A stretch of 64,000 bases of DNA from an uncultured Fibrobacter sp. (lineage in GTDB: Bacteria > Fibrobacterota > Fibrobacteria > Fibrobacterales > Fibrobacteraceae), in the NCBI GenBank assembly GCA_934699585.1, contig CAKUWY010000010.1:54855-118854 (forward strand). Reading direction: 5' to 3'. Below, in pieces: positions 30,548 to 38,921 of the stretch. The stretch's first letter is position 1. Each line of letters opens with the position of its first letter. The notes under the pieces were generated by a model that searched no databases, was not told the origin of the DNA, and was given only the letters and a program-made list of their open reading frames with translations. The translations under genes were made by a program, and so were the position numbers.

Positions 30548-31693
30548 GTGGACAGGTTGTTTTCAAGATTGCTGAATGTAATGGCCGCGCTGGTCCTTTG
30601 CCTTGGTGTTTCGGGCTTTGCCCAGGCCAATTACTCTACTTCGGAGCTGGATACCCTGGTGGCAAACATCGCCCTTTACCCTGACCCGCTGCTGGTACAG
30701 GTGCTGGATGCATCCACCTACGGAAACCAGATTGCCCCCGCCGCCCTGTGGGCGGAATCCCACAAGAACCTGAAGGGCGAGACCCTCGCCAACGCCATCG
30801 AGGAGGCGAACCTGCCATACGACCCCAGCGTGCAGGCGCTTTTGCCGTTCCCGTCGGTGCTTTCCATGATGAGCAAGTACCGCACCTGGACTGACCAGCT
30901 GGGCGATGCCGTCACCAACCAGAAAGAAGACGTGATGGAGGCGGTGCAGCGCATGCGCCAGAAGGCCTACGACTACGGACACTTGAAGACAAATGAACAG
31001 GTGAAGGTGGAGGCCGGCGACAACATCACTATATACCCGGTGCAGAAGGAATACGTGTACGTGCCGGTCTATAACCCCCGCGTGGTCTATTACGTGCGTT
31101 ACGACGGCTATAGCCGTGTCTATTACGGTTCCGGCGTGTGGCTGGGCACTTGGTTCGGCGAATGGGGTTGGGGTTCCTGCTGGATAGACTGGGGTCCCCG
31201 CGTTATCTACGTGCGGGATACCCGCTGGTATGCCCATCGGCCGATTCCCCGGCACCCCAGGCGCTACCGTCCGCCCCATCATTTCAACAGCCCGCCTCCG
31301 AGAAGGCCCGCTCCGGCGCCCGCTAGCCGAGTGGCTCCCGCTCCTGCGGTACGGGTGGCGCCAGCTCCCTCTGGAACCAGAATGTCGACGGCACCTGCAC
31401 CGGCGAAACGTACAGTACCTGCACCTGCCACCCGTGTGATGACGGCGCCTGCTCCCCAGTCTTATCCTGCGGCTAGCCCTGCTTCGGCCCCTGCGGCAAG
31501 GCGGCCAGCACCGGGCCCGGGCGGTATTGAACCGGAAAGGCTCCCGACCCGTTACGTGGACAGCGACGACGATTCCAGACGCTACGACAACCGTCGTTAC
31601 GATTCCAGGAACCAGGGCGGCTCCATCAGCCAGCCGGCCCCCAGGTCCCGTACCACCTCGGCCCCGAAACCGAGACCTTCTGGCCGCCGCTAG
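30548..31693 (+). CDS. DUF3300 secreted protein with Pro/Ala/Arg-rich tail
   Basis: 381 aa. The GTG at 30548 is used because AAAGGAGG precedes it and it opens a signal peptide (VMAALVLCLGVSGFAQA). Residues about 20-220 match DUF3300: LDTLVANIALYPDPLLVQVL, ALLPFPSVLSMM, TDQLGDAVTNQKEDVMEAVQ and YPVQKEYVYVPVYNPRVVYY, then an aromatic WFGEWGWGSCW segment. The rest is a basic, Pro/Ala-rich low-complexity tail. The role is unknown, probably periplasmic or cell-surface. A TATATTT box lies upstream. Confidence 0.82.
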   Translation: MDRLFSRLLNVMAALVLCLGVSGFAQANYSTSELDTLVANIALYPDPLLVQVLDASTYGNQIAPAALWAESHKNLKGETLANAIEEANLPYDPSVQALLPFPSVLSMMSKYRTWTDQLGDAVTNQKEDVMEAVQRMRQKAYDYGHLKTNEQVKVEAGDNITIYPVQKEYVYVPVYNPRVVYYVRYDGYSRVYYGSGVWLGTWFGEWGWGSCWIDWGPRVIYVRDTRWYAHRPIPRHPRRYRPPHHFNSPPPRRPAPAPASRVAPAPAVRVAPAPSGTRMSTAPAPAKRTVPAPATRVMTAPAPQSYPAASPASAPAARRPAPGPGGIEPERLPTRYVDSDDDSRRYDNRRYDSRNQGGSISQPAPRSRTTSAPKPRPSGRR

Positions 31694-31831
31694 AGCCTAA
31701 AAATTCCCTTTTTGAGGAGACCTTTTACTATATTCAACAGACCCGCGAGGGTGCCCTGCGGCAGACGCCGCCGGGTTGTTTAACTTAGGGCCTTTTCGGA
31801 AGACTAGGACCCTCCAATCGGAAAATGAATT

Positions 31832-34237
31832 ATGGATTTTTCTGCCATTATTGCTGAAGAGCTGAAACTTGAAACTTGGCGTGTGGCCAAGGCCCTGGAA
31901 CTCATGGACCAGGGAGGCACTATCCCCTTTATCGCCCGTTACCGCAAGGACCAGACGGGAACCCTGAACGAAATTGAACTCCGCGACATCAGCCACCGTC
32001 GCGACTACCTGCAGGAACTGACCGACCGCAAGGAGACAATCCTCAAGAGCATCGAGGAACAGGGCAAGCTTACTCCCGAACTGAAGGCCCAGATCGAGGC
32101 CTGCAAGGACAAGACCCTGCTGGAAGACATTTACGCCCCTTACAAGCCCAAGAAGCGTACCCGTGCCACCATCGCCAAGGAACTTGGCCTGGAACCGCTC
32201 GCCCGCCTGATGTGGGAACAGGAAGACACCAGCAATACCGCCGAAGAAATCGCCCGCATTTACCTCTCCGAAGAAAAGGGCCTGGCCGACCCGAAGGCCG
32301 CCCTCAAGGGTGCAGCCGACATCTTGGCCGAAGAAGTGGCCGACAACACGGAATTCCGCCAGTACCTCCGCGCCCAGATGGAAAAGAAGGGCGTCATGGT
32401 CAGCAAGGTCAAGAAGGATTTCGAAAAGCAGGAGACCAAGTTCAAGGACTACTACGACTTCAGCGAACCCGTTTCCAAGATTCCGAGCCACCGCATGCTG
32501 GCGCTCCGCCGCGGCGAAAAGGAAAAGGTGCTCCGCCTTTCTATCGAAGTGCCTACCGAAGAGTTGGTGGGTTACCTGAAGGCCCAGGTCATCAAGAAGG
32601 ATTCCGTATGGAAACCCTACCTGGAAGACATGTGCCAGGACGCCTGGGAACGCCTGCTGCAGCCCAGCATGGAAAGCGAAGTGCGCCTGCTTTTGAAGGA
32701 TGCCGCCGAAGAGGAGGCCTTCAAGGTGTTCAGCAAGAACCTGCAAGACGTTTTGCTGGCCGCCCCCGCTGGCCACAAGGCCGTACTTGCCCTGGACCCC
32801 GGTTTCCGTACCGGCTGCAAGGTGGCCGTTCTGGACGAGAACGGCAAGTTCATGGACCATGGCGTGATTTACCCCCACGAACCCAAGAACGACAAGGCCG
32901 GCGCCTGCGTCTATCTGATGCAGCTTATCGACAAGTACAAGATTGACCTGATTGCCATCGGTAACGGAACCGCAAGTCGCGAGACTGACGCATTCTGTGG
33001 CGAGATGGCCTTGAAGTTCAAGGGCAAGGTTCCGCCCCGAGTGATCGTCTCCGAGGCGGGTGCTTCTGTCTATAGTGCCAGCATGATCGCCATCCAGGAA
33101 TTCCCGAAAGAGGACGTGACTACCCGTGGAGCCATTTCCATCGGTCGCCGCCTGCAGGACCCCCTTGCCGAACTGGTGAAGGTGGACCCCCAGTCTATCG
33201 GCGTGGGCCAGTACCAGCACGACGTGAACCAGCGTGAACTGAAAAAGCGCCTGGACGAAGTGGTGGAAAGCTGCGTGAACATGGTGGGCGTGGACGTGAA
33301 CAGCGCCTCCGCTCCGCTCCTTTCCCACGTGGCGGGCCTGAGCAGCACCCTTTCTGAAGCCATTGTGAAGTACCGTGAAGAGAACGGCGCTTACGCCAGC
33401 CGCGAAGCCCTGAAGAACGTGAAGGGCTTTGGTCCCAAGGCTTTTGAACAGGCCGCAGGCTTTATGCGTATCCCCGGCGCGGAAAACCCGCTGGACGATT
33501 CCGCCGTGCACCCCGAAAACTACGCCCTGGTAGAGAAGATGGCCGAAAAGGCCGGAGTCTCCGTGAAGGACATGGTGGGTAACGCCGAAGCGGTGAAGGC
33601 CATCAACCTGGAAGAGTTCCTCTCCGACGAGGTGGGTAAGGCTACCCTGGACGACATTCTTAAGGAACTCCAGAAGCCCAGCCGCGACCCCCGTAAGGAA
33701 TTCCGCTACGCCAAGTTCGACGACCGCATCAAGACCATCAACGACCTGGTGACGGGAAGCTGGATGGAAGGCGTGGTGACCAACGTGGCGAACTTCGGTG
33801 CCTTCGTGGATATCGGTGTCCATCAGGACGGCCTGGTACACGTGTCCGAAATCAGCGACAAGTTCATTGCCGACGCCAAGGAGGCCTTGACGGTGGGCGA
33901 CATCGTGAAGGTCCGCGTGGTGGCCGTAGATGCAAACCAGAAGCGCATAAGCCTCTCCATGAAGCAGGAATCTACCGACGGCGTTGCCGGAGCGGGTGCC
34001 AGTGGCCCTCGCGGCCAGCGAGTCGGCGGACCCAAGGGCGGTTTCGGTGGTCGCGGCCGCGATAACCGCGGCGGACGCCCCCAGGGAGGCATCCAGGGCC
34101 ACGCCACCATCGCCGACCTGAAGAACAAGATTGCCGGAAAGGAACGCCCGGGCCAGCAGCCGAAAAAGCCCGCCGCCCCCGTACAAATCGGCAAGCTCAA
34201 CTCCATGCTCAAGCAGATTATGAAAAAGGCCAAGTAG
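31832..34237 (+). CDS. tex: Tex-family S1 RNA-binding protein
   Basis: 801 aa. Tex_N and HtH region (about 1-200), YqgF/RNase H-like domain (LALDPGFRTGCKVAVLDENG, residues ~313-440), helix-hairpin-helix region (LSSTLSEAIVKYREENGAYA, then LKNVKGFGPKAFEQAAG), and an S1 domain near 640-715 (GSWMEGVVTNVANFGAFVDI, HVSEISDKF). A Gly/Arg-rich segment (GGFGGRGRDNRGGRPQGG) follows. Tex proteins associate with RNA and transcription complexes. The 5' leader (31735-31831) is GC-rich with local hairpins. A TATATT box is at 31729-31734. Confidence 0.93.
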   Translation: MDFSAIIAEELKLETWRVAKALELMDQGGTIPFIARYRKDQTGTLNEIELRDISHRRDYLQELTDRKETILKSIEEQGKLTPELKAQIEACKDKTLLEDIYAPYKPKKRTRATIAKELGLEPLARLMWEQEDTSNTAEEIARIYLSEEKGLADPKAALKGAADILAEEVADNTEFRQYLRAQMEKKGVMVSKVKKDFEKQETKFKDYYDFSEPVSKIPSHRMLALRRGEKEKVLRLSIEVPTEELVGYLKAQVIKKDSVWKPYLEDMCQDAWERLLQPSMESEVRLLLKDAAEEEAFKVFSKNLQDVLLAAPAGHKAVLALDPGFRTGCKVAVLDENGKFMDHGVIYPHEPKNDKAGACVYLMQLIDKYKIDLIAIGNGTASRETDAFCGEMALKFKGKVPPRVIVSEAGASVYSASMIAIQEFPKEDVTTRGAISIGRRLQDPLAELVKVDPQSIGVGQYQHDVNQRELKKRLDEVVESCVNMVGVDVNSASAPLLSHVAGLSSTLSEAIVKYREENGAYASREALKNVKGFGPKAFEQAAGFMRIPGAENPLDDSAVHPENYALVEKMAEKAGVSVKDMVGNAEAVKAINLEEFLSDEVGKATLDDILKELQKPSRDPRKEFRYAKFDDRIKTINDLVTGSWMEGVVTNVANFGAFVDIGVHQDGLVHVSEISDKFIADAKEALTVGDIVKVRVVAVDANQKRISLSMKQESTDGVAGAGASGPRGQRVGGPKGGFGGRGRDNRGGRPQGGIQGHATIADLKNKIAGKERPGQQPKKPAAPVQIGKLNSMLKQIMKKAK

Positions 34238-34320
34238 ATTTGACAATGACGAAGTGCTTGCACTTCGGCATTTGCAAATCTACGGGTCTAGCACTCCGCA
34301 GGAGTGCCAAGGCCAAGTAG
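34226..34320. repeat. 12-bp direct duplication flanking a hairpin element at the tex stop codon
   Basis: AAGGCCAAGTAG occurs at 34226-34237 (the last tex codons and stop) and again at 34309-34320. The 71 bases between carry GATTTG...CAAATC, CGAAGTGC-TT-GCACTTCG and GCACTCC-GCA-GGAGTGC. It looks like a target-site duplication or slippage product. Confidence 0.6.
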
Positions 34321-34559
34321 GCGCGCTCTCATCGAGAGCGCCCACGGTTGTATTTGCGTTCCAGAGTTTCAAACTTGCGATTATAGCGAATACAACGTGT
34401 AGGGAGGGTCTTAGGGAGGGCGGAAGCCCTCCCTTGTTTCATAAGAATTTATTCCTGTTTTTGGGGGTATTAGGGGCGAGCCCCCTAGGGGTGGGGGTAG
34501 GCCGAGCGCGGCTCGGACGAGGGGGAGGCTTCCCCCTTTTTTTGTCAATGATATTTCGT
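34320..34559. repeat. hairpins, E element, composite repeat G4 and terminator
   Basis: No gene. In order: GCGCTCTC-ATC-GAGAGCGC (34324-34342 area); GTTGTATTTGC paired with GCGAATACAAC (about 34347-34396); an E element GTCTTAGGGAGGGC...GCCCTCCCT (34408-34434); then G4, TTAGGGGCGAGCCCCCTAGG ... GAGGGGGAGGCTTCCCCC (34461-34540). The last hairpin (34521-34536) plus T7 is a good terminator for tex. Confidence 0.65.
34521..34543 (+). terminator. terminator downstream of tex
   Basis: GGGGGA-GGCT-TCCCCC followed by T7. It is also the right-hand module of repeat G4. Confidence 0.75.
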
Positions 34560-35507
34560 TTATTCCTTCGAGAGGATCATGCAGATGACGGGGAGCTTTT
34601 TATCGACCAGGTTCTCGCTGGGGATGATTTCGCTTTCAACAATCTTGCAGTTGAATTCCTTCACGAAAAATTCCAGCTGGGCGCGGTCGAATCCAAGCCA
34701 GATGTGGCCGTGGGTTTCACGGAAGGATTCTTCTTTGTGCTGGGCCAGGTCCAGTAGGGCGAGTGTTCCGCCAGGTTTCAGAATACGGATGGCCTCCTTG
34801 AGGGCGAGGCGCGGGTCCTGGGCGTGGTGGAGCACTTGGCTCATGAGCACCAGGTCGGCGAAGTTGTCCGGAAGCCCGGTAGAGAGCATGTCCGCCACCT
34901 TCGGGGTGACGTTTGCGATGCCCTTTTTCTTGAGGATTCTCTGGAGCCCGCTGATGACCTTGGGGTCGTAATCCAGGGAGAATACGTTCTGGCAGCGGTT
35001 CGCAAGCATCAGCGAGAGGTCGCCCCCTTCGCCGCAGCCGATATCTACCGCCTTTTCGAAGGGCATCATGAGCTTGCTGAACAGGCTGATTTGGGCCTTG
35101 AGGCTGCCGCCGGCCTGGTCCAGTTTGTGGATCTGGCCCTTGGTCTTGTCGGTGCGGTCTTGCAGCACCTGCTCGGCGCGGCACTGGATAATGTCCTTGT
35201 CTTGCAAGTCTTCGTAGGCCTCCCGGATGACCGAAAGGACACGGCTCGAAAGCAGGAGTTCTTCGCTGAGCCCGTAGTAGGCCTTGATGCCGTCGCGGCG
35301 GTCTTTCAGGAGCTTGCAGGCCGAAAGCTTGGAGAGGTGTCGGCTGGCGTTGCTCTGGTGGATATCCAGGATATCCTTGATTTCGTTGACGGTAAATTCG
35401 GCCTGGTCCAGGAGCATCAGTATTTTCAGGCGCATCTCGTCGGAAATGGCGTTGAACAGCTCGATGGAGGGCGTAATGGGCTCGCGGGTAATGTTCTTGC
35501 TCGGCAT
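34560..35507 (-). CDS. ArsR-type HTH fused to a SAM-dependent methyltransferase
   Basis: 315 aa. N-terminal winged helix (residues about 10-95): ELFNAISDEMRLKILMLLDQ, IHQSNASRHLSKLSACKLLK (recognition helix), RRDGIKAYYGLS. C-terminal class I methyltransferase (about 140-315): FEKAVDIGCGEGGDLSLMLA (motif I), VFSLDYDPKVI, DLVLMSQVLHHAQDP, AIRILKPGGTLALLDL. Such fusions occur as regulators linked to one-carbon/SAM metabolism in other bacteria; that role here is inference. Its start is 30 bases from the divergent PAP2 gene. Confidence 0.87.
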   Translation of the reverse strand: MPSKNITREPITPSIELFNAISDEMRLKILMLLDQAEFTVNEIKDILDIHQSNASRHLSKLSACKLLKDRRDGIKAYYGLSEELLLSSRVLSVIREAYEDLQDKDIIQCRAEQVLQDRTDKTKGQIHKLDQAGGSLKAQISLFSKLMMPFEKAVDIGCGEGGDLSLMLANRCQNVFSLDYDPKVISGLQRILKKKGIANVTPKVADMLSTGLPDNFADLVLMSQVLHHAQDPRLALKEAIRILKPGGTLALLDLAQHKEESFRETHGHIWLGFDRAQLEFFVKEFNCKIVESEIIPSENLVDKKLPVICMILSKE

Positions 35508-35513
35508 ACCTCC

Positions 35514-35521
35514 AATATAAT
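35514..35521. promoter_or_regulatory. overlapping divergent -10 boxes
   Basis: TATAAT on the plus strand (35516-35521) for the PAP2 gene and TATATT on the minus strand (35519-35514) for the ArsR-methyltransferase gene share four bases, so the two promoters cannot be used at once. Confidence 0.55.
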
Positions 35522-35537
35522 TTTTTAGTTTGGGGGT

Positions 35538-36380
35538 GTGAACGCTTTGCGGTGGAAAAAGTTTTTTTTGTGTCTGGCGGCCTTGCCCTTGATGGTGTGG
35601 GCGGCGGGAACGCCTGCGCCGGAAGAGGCCCACTACGATGTCTCCTGGTCCAAGGACATGCCGGTCACATTCTTGTCGGCGTTCACGGCCTTCTTCGGCA
35701 ACTACCGCTACACCCAGATGGAAAAGCCCGAACCTGGGGATTACCGTTCGGTTTCGGAGCTGCTTCCCTGGGACAGGCCCCTGGCGGGGCGGTACAGCGA
35801 GTCTGCCGACAAGGCGAGCAAGTGGGCGGCTGCTTTGGGGGTGGCGCCGCTGGCTCTCGCGGGTTATTCTTATGGAGTGGGGGATGCCTCCGGGCTCGAT
35901 GCAGCCGGTTTTACCCTGATGTTTGCCCAGGCGCTTGCCCTCCAGTCGGGCATAAACCTGATGGTTCGCTCCATGGAATTTTGGCCCAGGCCCTATGTCT
36001 ATGCCAAGGACGGTTACGGCTCCGGCAGCCGCAAGGCGATGGAGCGGGCCGAAAAGGCAGATGCCGAGGCCTACGGGAGTTTTTATAGCGGGCACGCTTC
36101 GGCGGCCTTTACGGTGGCGGTGTTTACCGGGGAGTGGTTCAGCGAAATGTACCCCCAGTCGCCCTTCAGGGGCGTGGTGTGGGTGGGGGCGCTATCGGCA
36201 GCGGCCCTGGAAGGGGTCTTGCGGATAGCGGCGGGCAAGCATAACCTCACGGACGTGGTGGTGGGGGCCCTGGTAGGCTCGGGCGTGAGCCTTGCGGTAA
36301 TCGAAATCCATAAAAAGCGGGACGAAAGGTTCTCCCTTTGGGTGTATCCTGGGGCGGCTGGCCTTACAATCCGCATATAA
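35538..36380 (+). CDS. PAP2-family phosphatase
   Basis: 280 aa. Signal peptide or first membrane segment (KKFFLCLAALPLMVWAAG). Phosphatidic acid phosphatase type 2 motifs: RSMEFWPRPYVY (RP motif, with Arg where Lys is usual), FYSGHASAAFT (SGH motif) and RIAAGKHNLTDVVVGALVG (R-x5-H-x3-D). Hydrophobic segments around 90-125 and 185-245. It likely dephosphorylates a lipid phosphate or undecaprenyl-PP; the substrate is uncertain. GTG start. Confidence 0.82.
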   Translation: MNALRWKKFFLCLAALPLMVWAAGTPAPEEAHYDVSWSKDMPVTFLSAFTAFFGNYRYTQMEKPEPGDYRSVSELLPWDRPLAGRYSESADKASKWAAALGVAPLALAGYSYGVGDASGLDAAGFTLMFAQALALQSGINLMVRSMEFWPRPYVYAKDGYGSGSRKAMERAEKADAEAYGSFYSGHASAAFTVAVFTGEWFSEMYPQSPFRGVVWVGALSAAALEGVLRIAAGKHNLTDVVVGALVGSGVSLAVIEIHKKRDERFSLWVYPGAAGLTIRI

Positions 36381-36445
36381 CATTTTATTGTAAGTTTCGT
36401 TTTTTATTTTGTGATATATATTTGTAGGTGAAATTGAGGTTTTAT

Positions 36446-37459
36446 ATGATGAAAATTTGGGGTCGCTTGACCGTGGTCGTGGCACTGTCTTTTGCATTTG
36501 CCTGTGCCGCCTCGGTCAAGGACAGCCGCGACGGACGCACCTACAAGATGATGCCCTCCGGAAAGCTAAACTGGTTTACGAGCAATGTTTCTTTAGACGG
36601 CAAGCCCGATTTTAAGGACCGGGCGAAGGTCAGTTTCTACAAGAAGGAATCCTGGTCCGGGCTTTGCCCCGCAGGGACTCATCTCCCGGATTTGAAGGAA
36701 TGGAATGACCTTGCCGAAGACAAGTTCATGGGGCCTCGTAAAAAACAGAATGCCAAGGCTTTTGCAGGAAATACCCGTGGCTATTACGACATGTCCAAGA
36801 AGAACCCGAAGGTCCAGGGGAAAGATGCGGCCTACTTCGCCATAGCGGGGGATGCCGGAAAGTCGGGCATACAGGCGCTGATGCTGGACCTGAAACGCGG
36901 GAGTTTCCAGAAGGTGAACCTGCCCAAGGAATCCGTGGTAGCCGTGCGCTGCGTGGGGGAGCGGGACCTGCTTGCCGAAAAGAACATCTCCAAAGATGAC
37001 ATGCTCATGACGGATACTCGCGACGAAAGACAGTACAAGGTGAAAATCGTGGGTGACAAGATCTGGATGGTGCAGAATATCCGCTACGGGCTGACGGACG
37101 CCAAGACCCAGTGCTTGCTCGAAGATATGGAACTGTGCAAGAAATACGGACGGTTCTACACCCATGACGAGGCGAAGAAGGCCTGTCCCAAGGGCTGGCA
37201 CCTGCCCGACGACGGAGAATGGCGGGATTTTCAGAAAGAGCGTTCCCAGTGGGACTGGAACAGCATGGGTGTAGGCGGCTGCAAGGACTGGGACCAGTAT
37301 TGCGACGGGACCAATACCGGCCATTACTGGTCTGCAACTTCTATCAAGCGCAATACTGGCCGTTCCTGGGAATTTAGGCGCGAGGCCCGGAGCATCAACC
37401 GCACTGACGAGAGTGTCCGCAAGGGACTATACGTGCGCTGCGTTGCGGACATGCGGTAG
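36446..37459 (+). CDS. exported protein with two degenerate FISUMP domains
   Basis: 337 aa from the ATG at 36446 (GAGG upstream; ATG at 36449 also possible). The signal region VVVALSFAFACAAS could be a lipoprotein signal but its box is not canonical. Domain 1 (about 25-170) starts VKDSRDGRTYKMMPSGKLNW, then HLPDLKEW and VVAVRCVGE. Domain 2 (about 185-337) starts TDTRDERQYKVKIVGDKIWM, then CKKYGRFYT, GWHLPDDGEW and YVRCVADMR. Both lack the full AENLNY and FSALPAG blocks, so this is a diverged member. Confidence 0.8.
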   Translation: MMKIWGRLTVVVALSFAFACAASVKDSRDGRTYKMMPSGKLNWFTSNVSLDGKPDFKDRAKVSFYKKESWSGLCPAGTHLPDLKEWNDLAEDKFMGPRKKQNAKAFAGNTRGYYDMSKKNPKVQGKDAAYFAIAGDAGKSGIQALMLDLKRGSFQKVNLPKESVVAVRCVGERDLLAEKNISKDDMLMTDTRDERQYKVKIVGDKIWMVQNIRYGLTDAKTQCLLEDMELCKKYGRFYTHDEAKKACPKGWHLPDDGEWRDFQKERSQWDWNSMGVGGCKDWDQYCDGTNTGHYWSATSIKRNTGRSWEFRREARSINRTDESVRKGLYVRCVADMR

Positions 37460-37701
37460 TTAAGGATTCCCGCCTGCGCGGGAATGACGAAGGATGTGCA
37501 AAAAAAGCCGTGCCAACAGGGGCGCGGCTTTTGATGTTTTTTGCGAGGACGGTCACCTGTGAGCAACAAAGCCCTCGATATTAATCGAGGGCGGTTGCGA
37601 GCTTTGGCCACTTAGCACTTTAGTGCTTATGTGGACATGGCCACCTTTAGGTGGGAGCGAGGGCCTGCCGGAGAAGCAGCTCCTGAATTTAGCGCGAGCG
37701 G
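37460..37701. repeat. repeat-rich convergent intergenic region
   Basis: No gene. An A-like GTCA palindrome (ATTCCCGCCTGCGCGGGAAT GAC, 37465-37489), a terminator-like hairpin AAAAGCCGTGCC / GGGCGCGGCTTTT (about 37505-37535), a perfect hairpin GCCCTCGAT-ATTA-ATCGAGGGC (37571-37592), structured repeat F copy 2 (37603-37654), and two direct CGGTCACCT copies near 37552 and 37699. Confidence 0.7.
37603..37654. repeat. structured repeat F, copy 2
   Basis: CCAC TTA GCAC TTTA GTGC TTAT GTGG followed by ACATGGCCACCTTTAGGTGG. Compared with 22930-22977, the inner pair (GCGC/GCGC to GCAC/GTGC) and the outer pair (ACAC/GTGT to CCAC/GTGG) both change together. Confidence 0.65.
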
Positions 37702-38502
37702 TCACCTATATTGTGCGCTCCAGCGGCGCTTGAAGCGGGGTTCGTCCAGGACTTTTGCCCAGATGAATCCCTTGCGCACATCGGCGATGTCCCTCGTGGA
37801 TACGGCAGGCTTGCGGAGCATTTGGGCGGTTTCGCTGTCGCCCGTGGAGTCCGCATAACCTTCACCTGTAAATGCGGCGGCAGATTCCCGGGCGGACTTG
37901 GCCCGTTCTTCCAGGGCGTTCAGTTTCTGCTGGCGTTCAAGCTCCTGACGGCGGGTTTCTTCTTGTGCGGCATCGATTTCGTTCTTTCGGGAATCTTCCT
38001 GTTCCTGGGCGGTGCGTTGTTCTCGGTTGAGCAAGTTGTCCAGTTCTTCGATGTCGTGCACCAGGACGTCGCAATCTCCTTCGCCCATGTCGTGACCCAC
38101 GATGTGATGGGCCTGCAGGTCCATCAGCATTTCGGCGGCGGTGTTTTCGTCAACGTCAAAGGAATCCATTAAAAATTCCAGGTTGACAAAATCAACATCG
38201 ATGACCACCTCTGCAATGTCGCGAAGGGTCAGTTGCCCAGAATGCTTGCGTTGCACTGGAGGAGTGGGCGGCTCGATATTGCCTTGAGTCGCCTGCCTCT
38301 GGGCGTCTTCGAACTGCCGGATCAAATCCTGCAAGGAACGCGGGGGGCGCTGCTCCTGCGTTTCGTCTTGGGGTTCGTAGCTGTCGTCATCTTCCGGCTG
38401 GTACTGGCTCGGCTGCTGCTGCCGCTTGTTTCTGCTGGCTGCAACCTTCTTGATGACGACATCCAGAACCCAGATGCCTATGAGGATGAGTAGTCCTTCC
38501 AT
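37702..38502 (-). CDS. membrane-anchored coiled-coil protein of unknown function
   Basis: 266 aa, not recognised. One N-terminal membrane span (MEGLLILIGIWVLDVVIKKV), then a Gln/Pro/Asp/Glu-rich linker, a folded acidic middle (LRDIAEVVIDVDFVNLEFLM) and a Glu/Gln/Arg-rich coiled coil at about 160-220. The C-terminus (KGFIWAKVLDEPRFKRRW) is conserved-looking. A cytoplasmic protein tethered to the membrane is likely. Confidence 0.65.
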   Translation of the reverse strand: MEGLLILIGIWVLDVVIKKVAASRNKRQQQPSQYQPEDDDSYEPQDETQEQRPPRSLQDLIRQFEDAQRQATQGNIEPPTPPVQRKHSGQLTLRDIAEVVIDVDFVNLEFLMDSFDVDENTAAEMLMDLQAHHIVGHDMGEGDCDVLVHDIEELDNLLNREQRTAQEQEDSRKNEIDAAQEETRRQELERQQKLNALEERAKSARESAAAFTGEGYADSTGDSETAQMLRKPAVSTRDIADVRKGFIWAKVLDEPRFKRRWSAQYR

Positions 38503-38504
38503 AA

Positions 38505-38540
38505 TAGTTATCAGTTGTCAGTTATGAGTGCTGAGTTTTT
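38505..38540. repeat. degenerate AACTCATAACTGA repeat (3' side of four-helix gene)
   Basis: The plus strand has AGTTATCAGTTGTCAGTTAT GAGTGCTGAG. It contains the stop codon of the four-helix-bundle gene and matches the tract on that gene's other side. Confidence 0.6.
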
Positions 38541-38880
38541 TGTTAAAAGAAAGCATCATTTTTCTGATTTCGGTGATGTTCTTGCTTAGTGATTTCCAAG
38601 TCTCCTCGGTTATATATTTTAAATCTTTGGCCAAAATGAGTTGGTATTCTACTTCAGATGATGAGCCTATTGCCATTTGGATGAAATGTGCAAAATCTTT
38701 ATTTGTTCGCCTTTCACAACCTTCTGCAATGTTTGTCGGAATGGACGATGCCGCTCGTCTTATTTGCGTGGTCAGGGTGAACAACTCGCTTTTAGGAAAG
38801 TCATTTTCGGTGATTTTGTAAATGGACAAAACCAGCGAGTGACTTTTTTTCCAAATTTCAAGAGATTGAAAATCCTGCAC
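38518..38880 (-). CDS. four-helix-bundle (23S rRNA intervening-sequence/Avd-like) protein
   Basis: 120 aa. It matches the S23/four-helix-bundle family: DFQSLEIWKKSHSLVLSIYK, FPKSELFTLTTQIRRAASSI, PTNIAEGCERRT, DFAHFIQMAIGSSSEVEYQL. These small basic proteins are encoded in rRNA intervening sequences, beside diversity-generating retroelements, or alone. The GTG at 38880 is preferred over a TTG at 38898 because GAGG sits five to six bases before it and the protein then starts like the family. Both gene ends lie in the ACTCA-type repeats, which supply the ribosome-binding site and the stop. Confidence 0.8.
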   Translation of the reverse strand: MQDFQSLEIWKKSHSLVLSIYKITENDFPKSELFTLTTQIRRAASSIPTNIAEGCERRTNKDFAHFIQMAIGSSSEVEYQLILAKDLKYITEETWKSLSKNITEIRKMMLSFNKKLSTHN

Positions 38881-38885
38881 ATTTA

Positions 38886-38920
38886 CCTCACAACTCAAAA
38901 CTCACAACTCATAACTCATG
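38886..38920. repeat. degenerate AACTCATAACTCA repeat (5' side of four-helix gene)
   Basis: CTCACAACTCAAAACTCACA ACTCATAACTCATGAC, a run of nine- to ten-base near-repeats between floA and the four-helix-bundle gene. Confidence 0.65.
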
Positions 38921-38921
38921 A

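Noticed and set aside
31697..34246. 849-codon open frame antisense to tex
   Set aside because: Same reason: tex motifs are complete on the plus strand and the antisense product has no recognisable domain.
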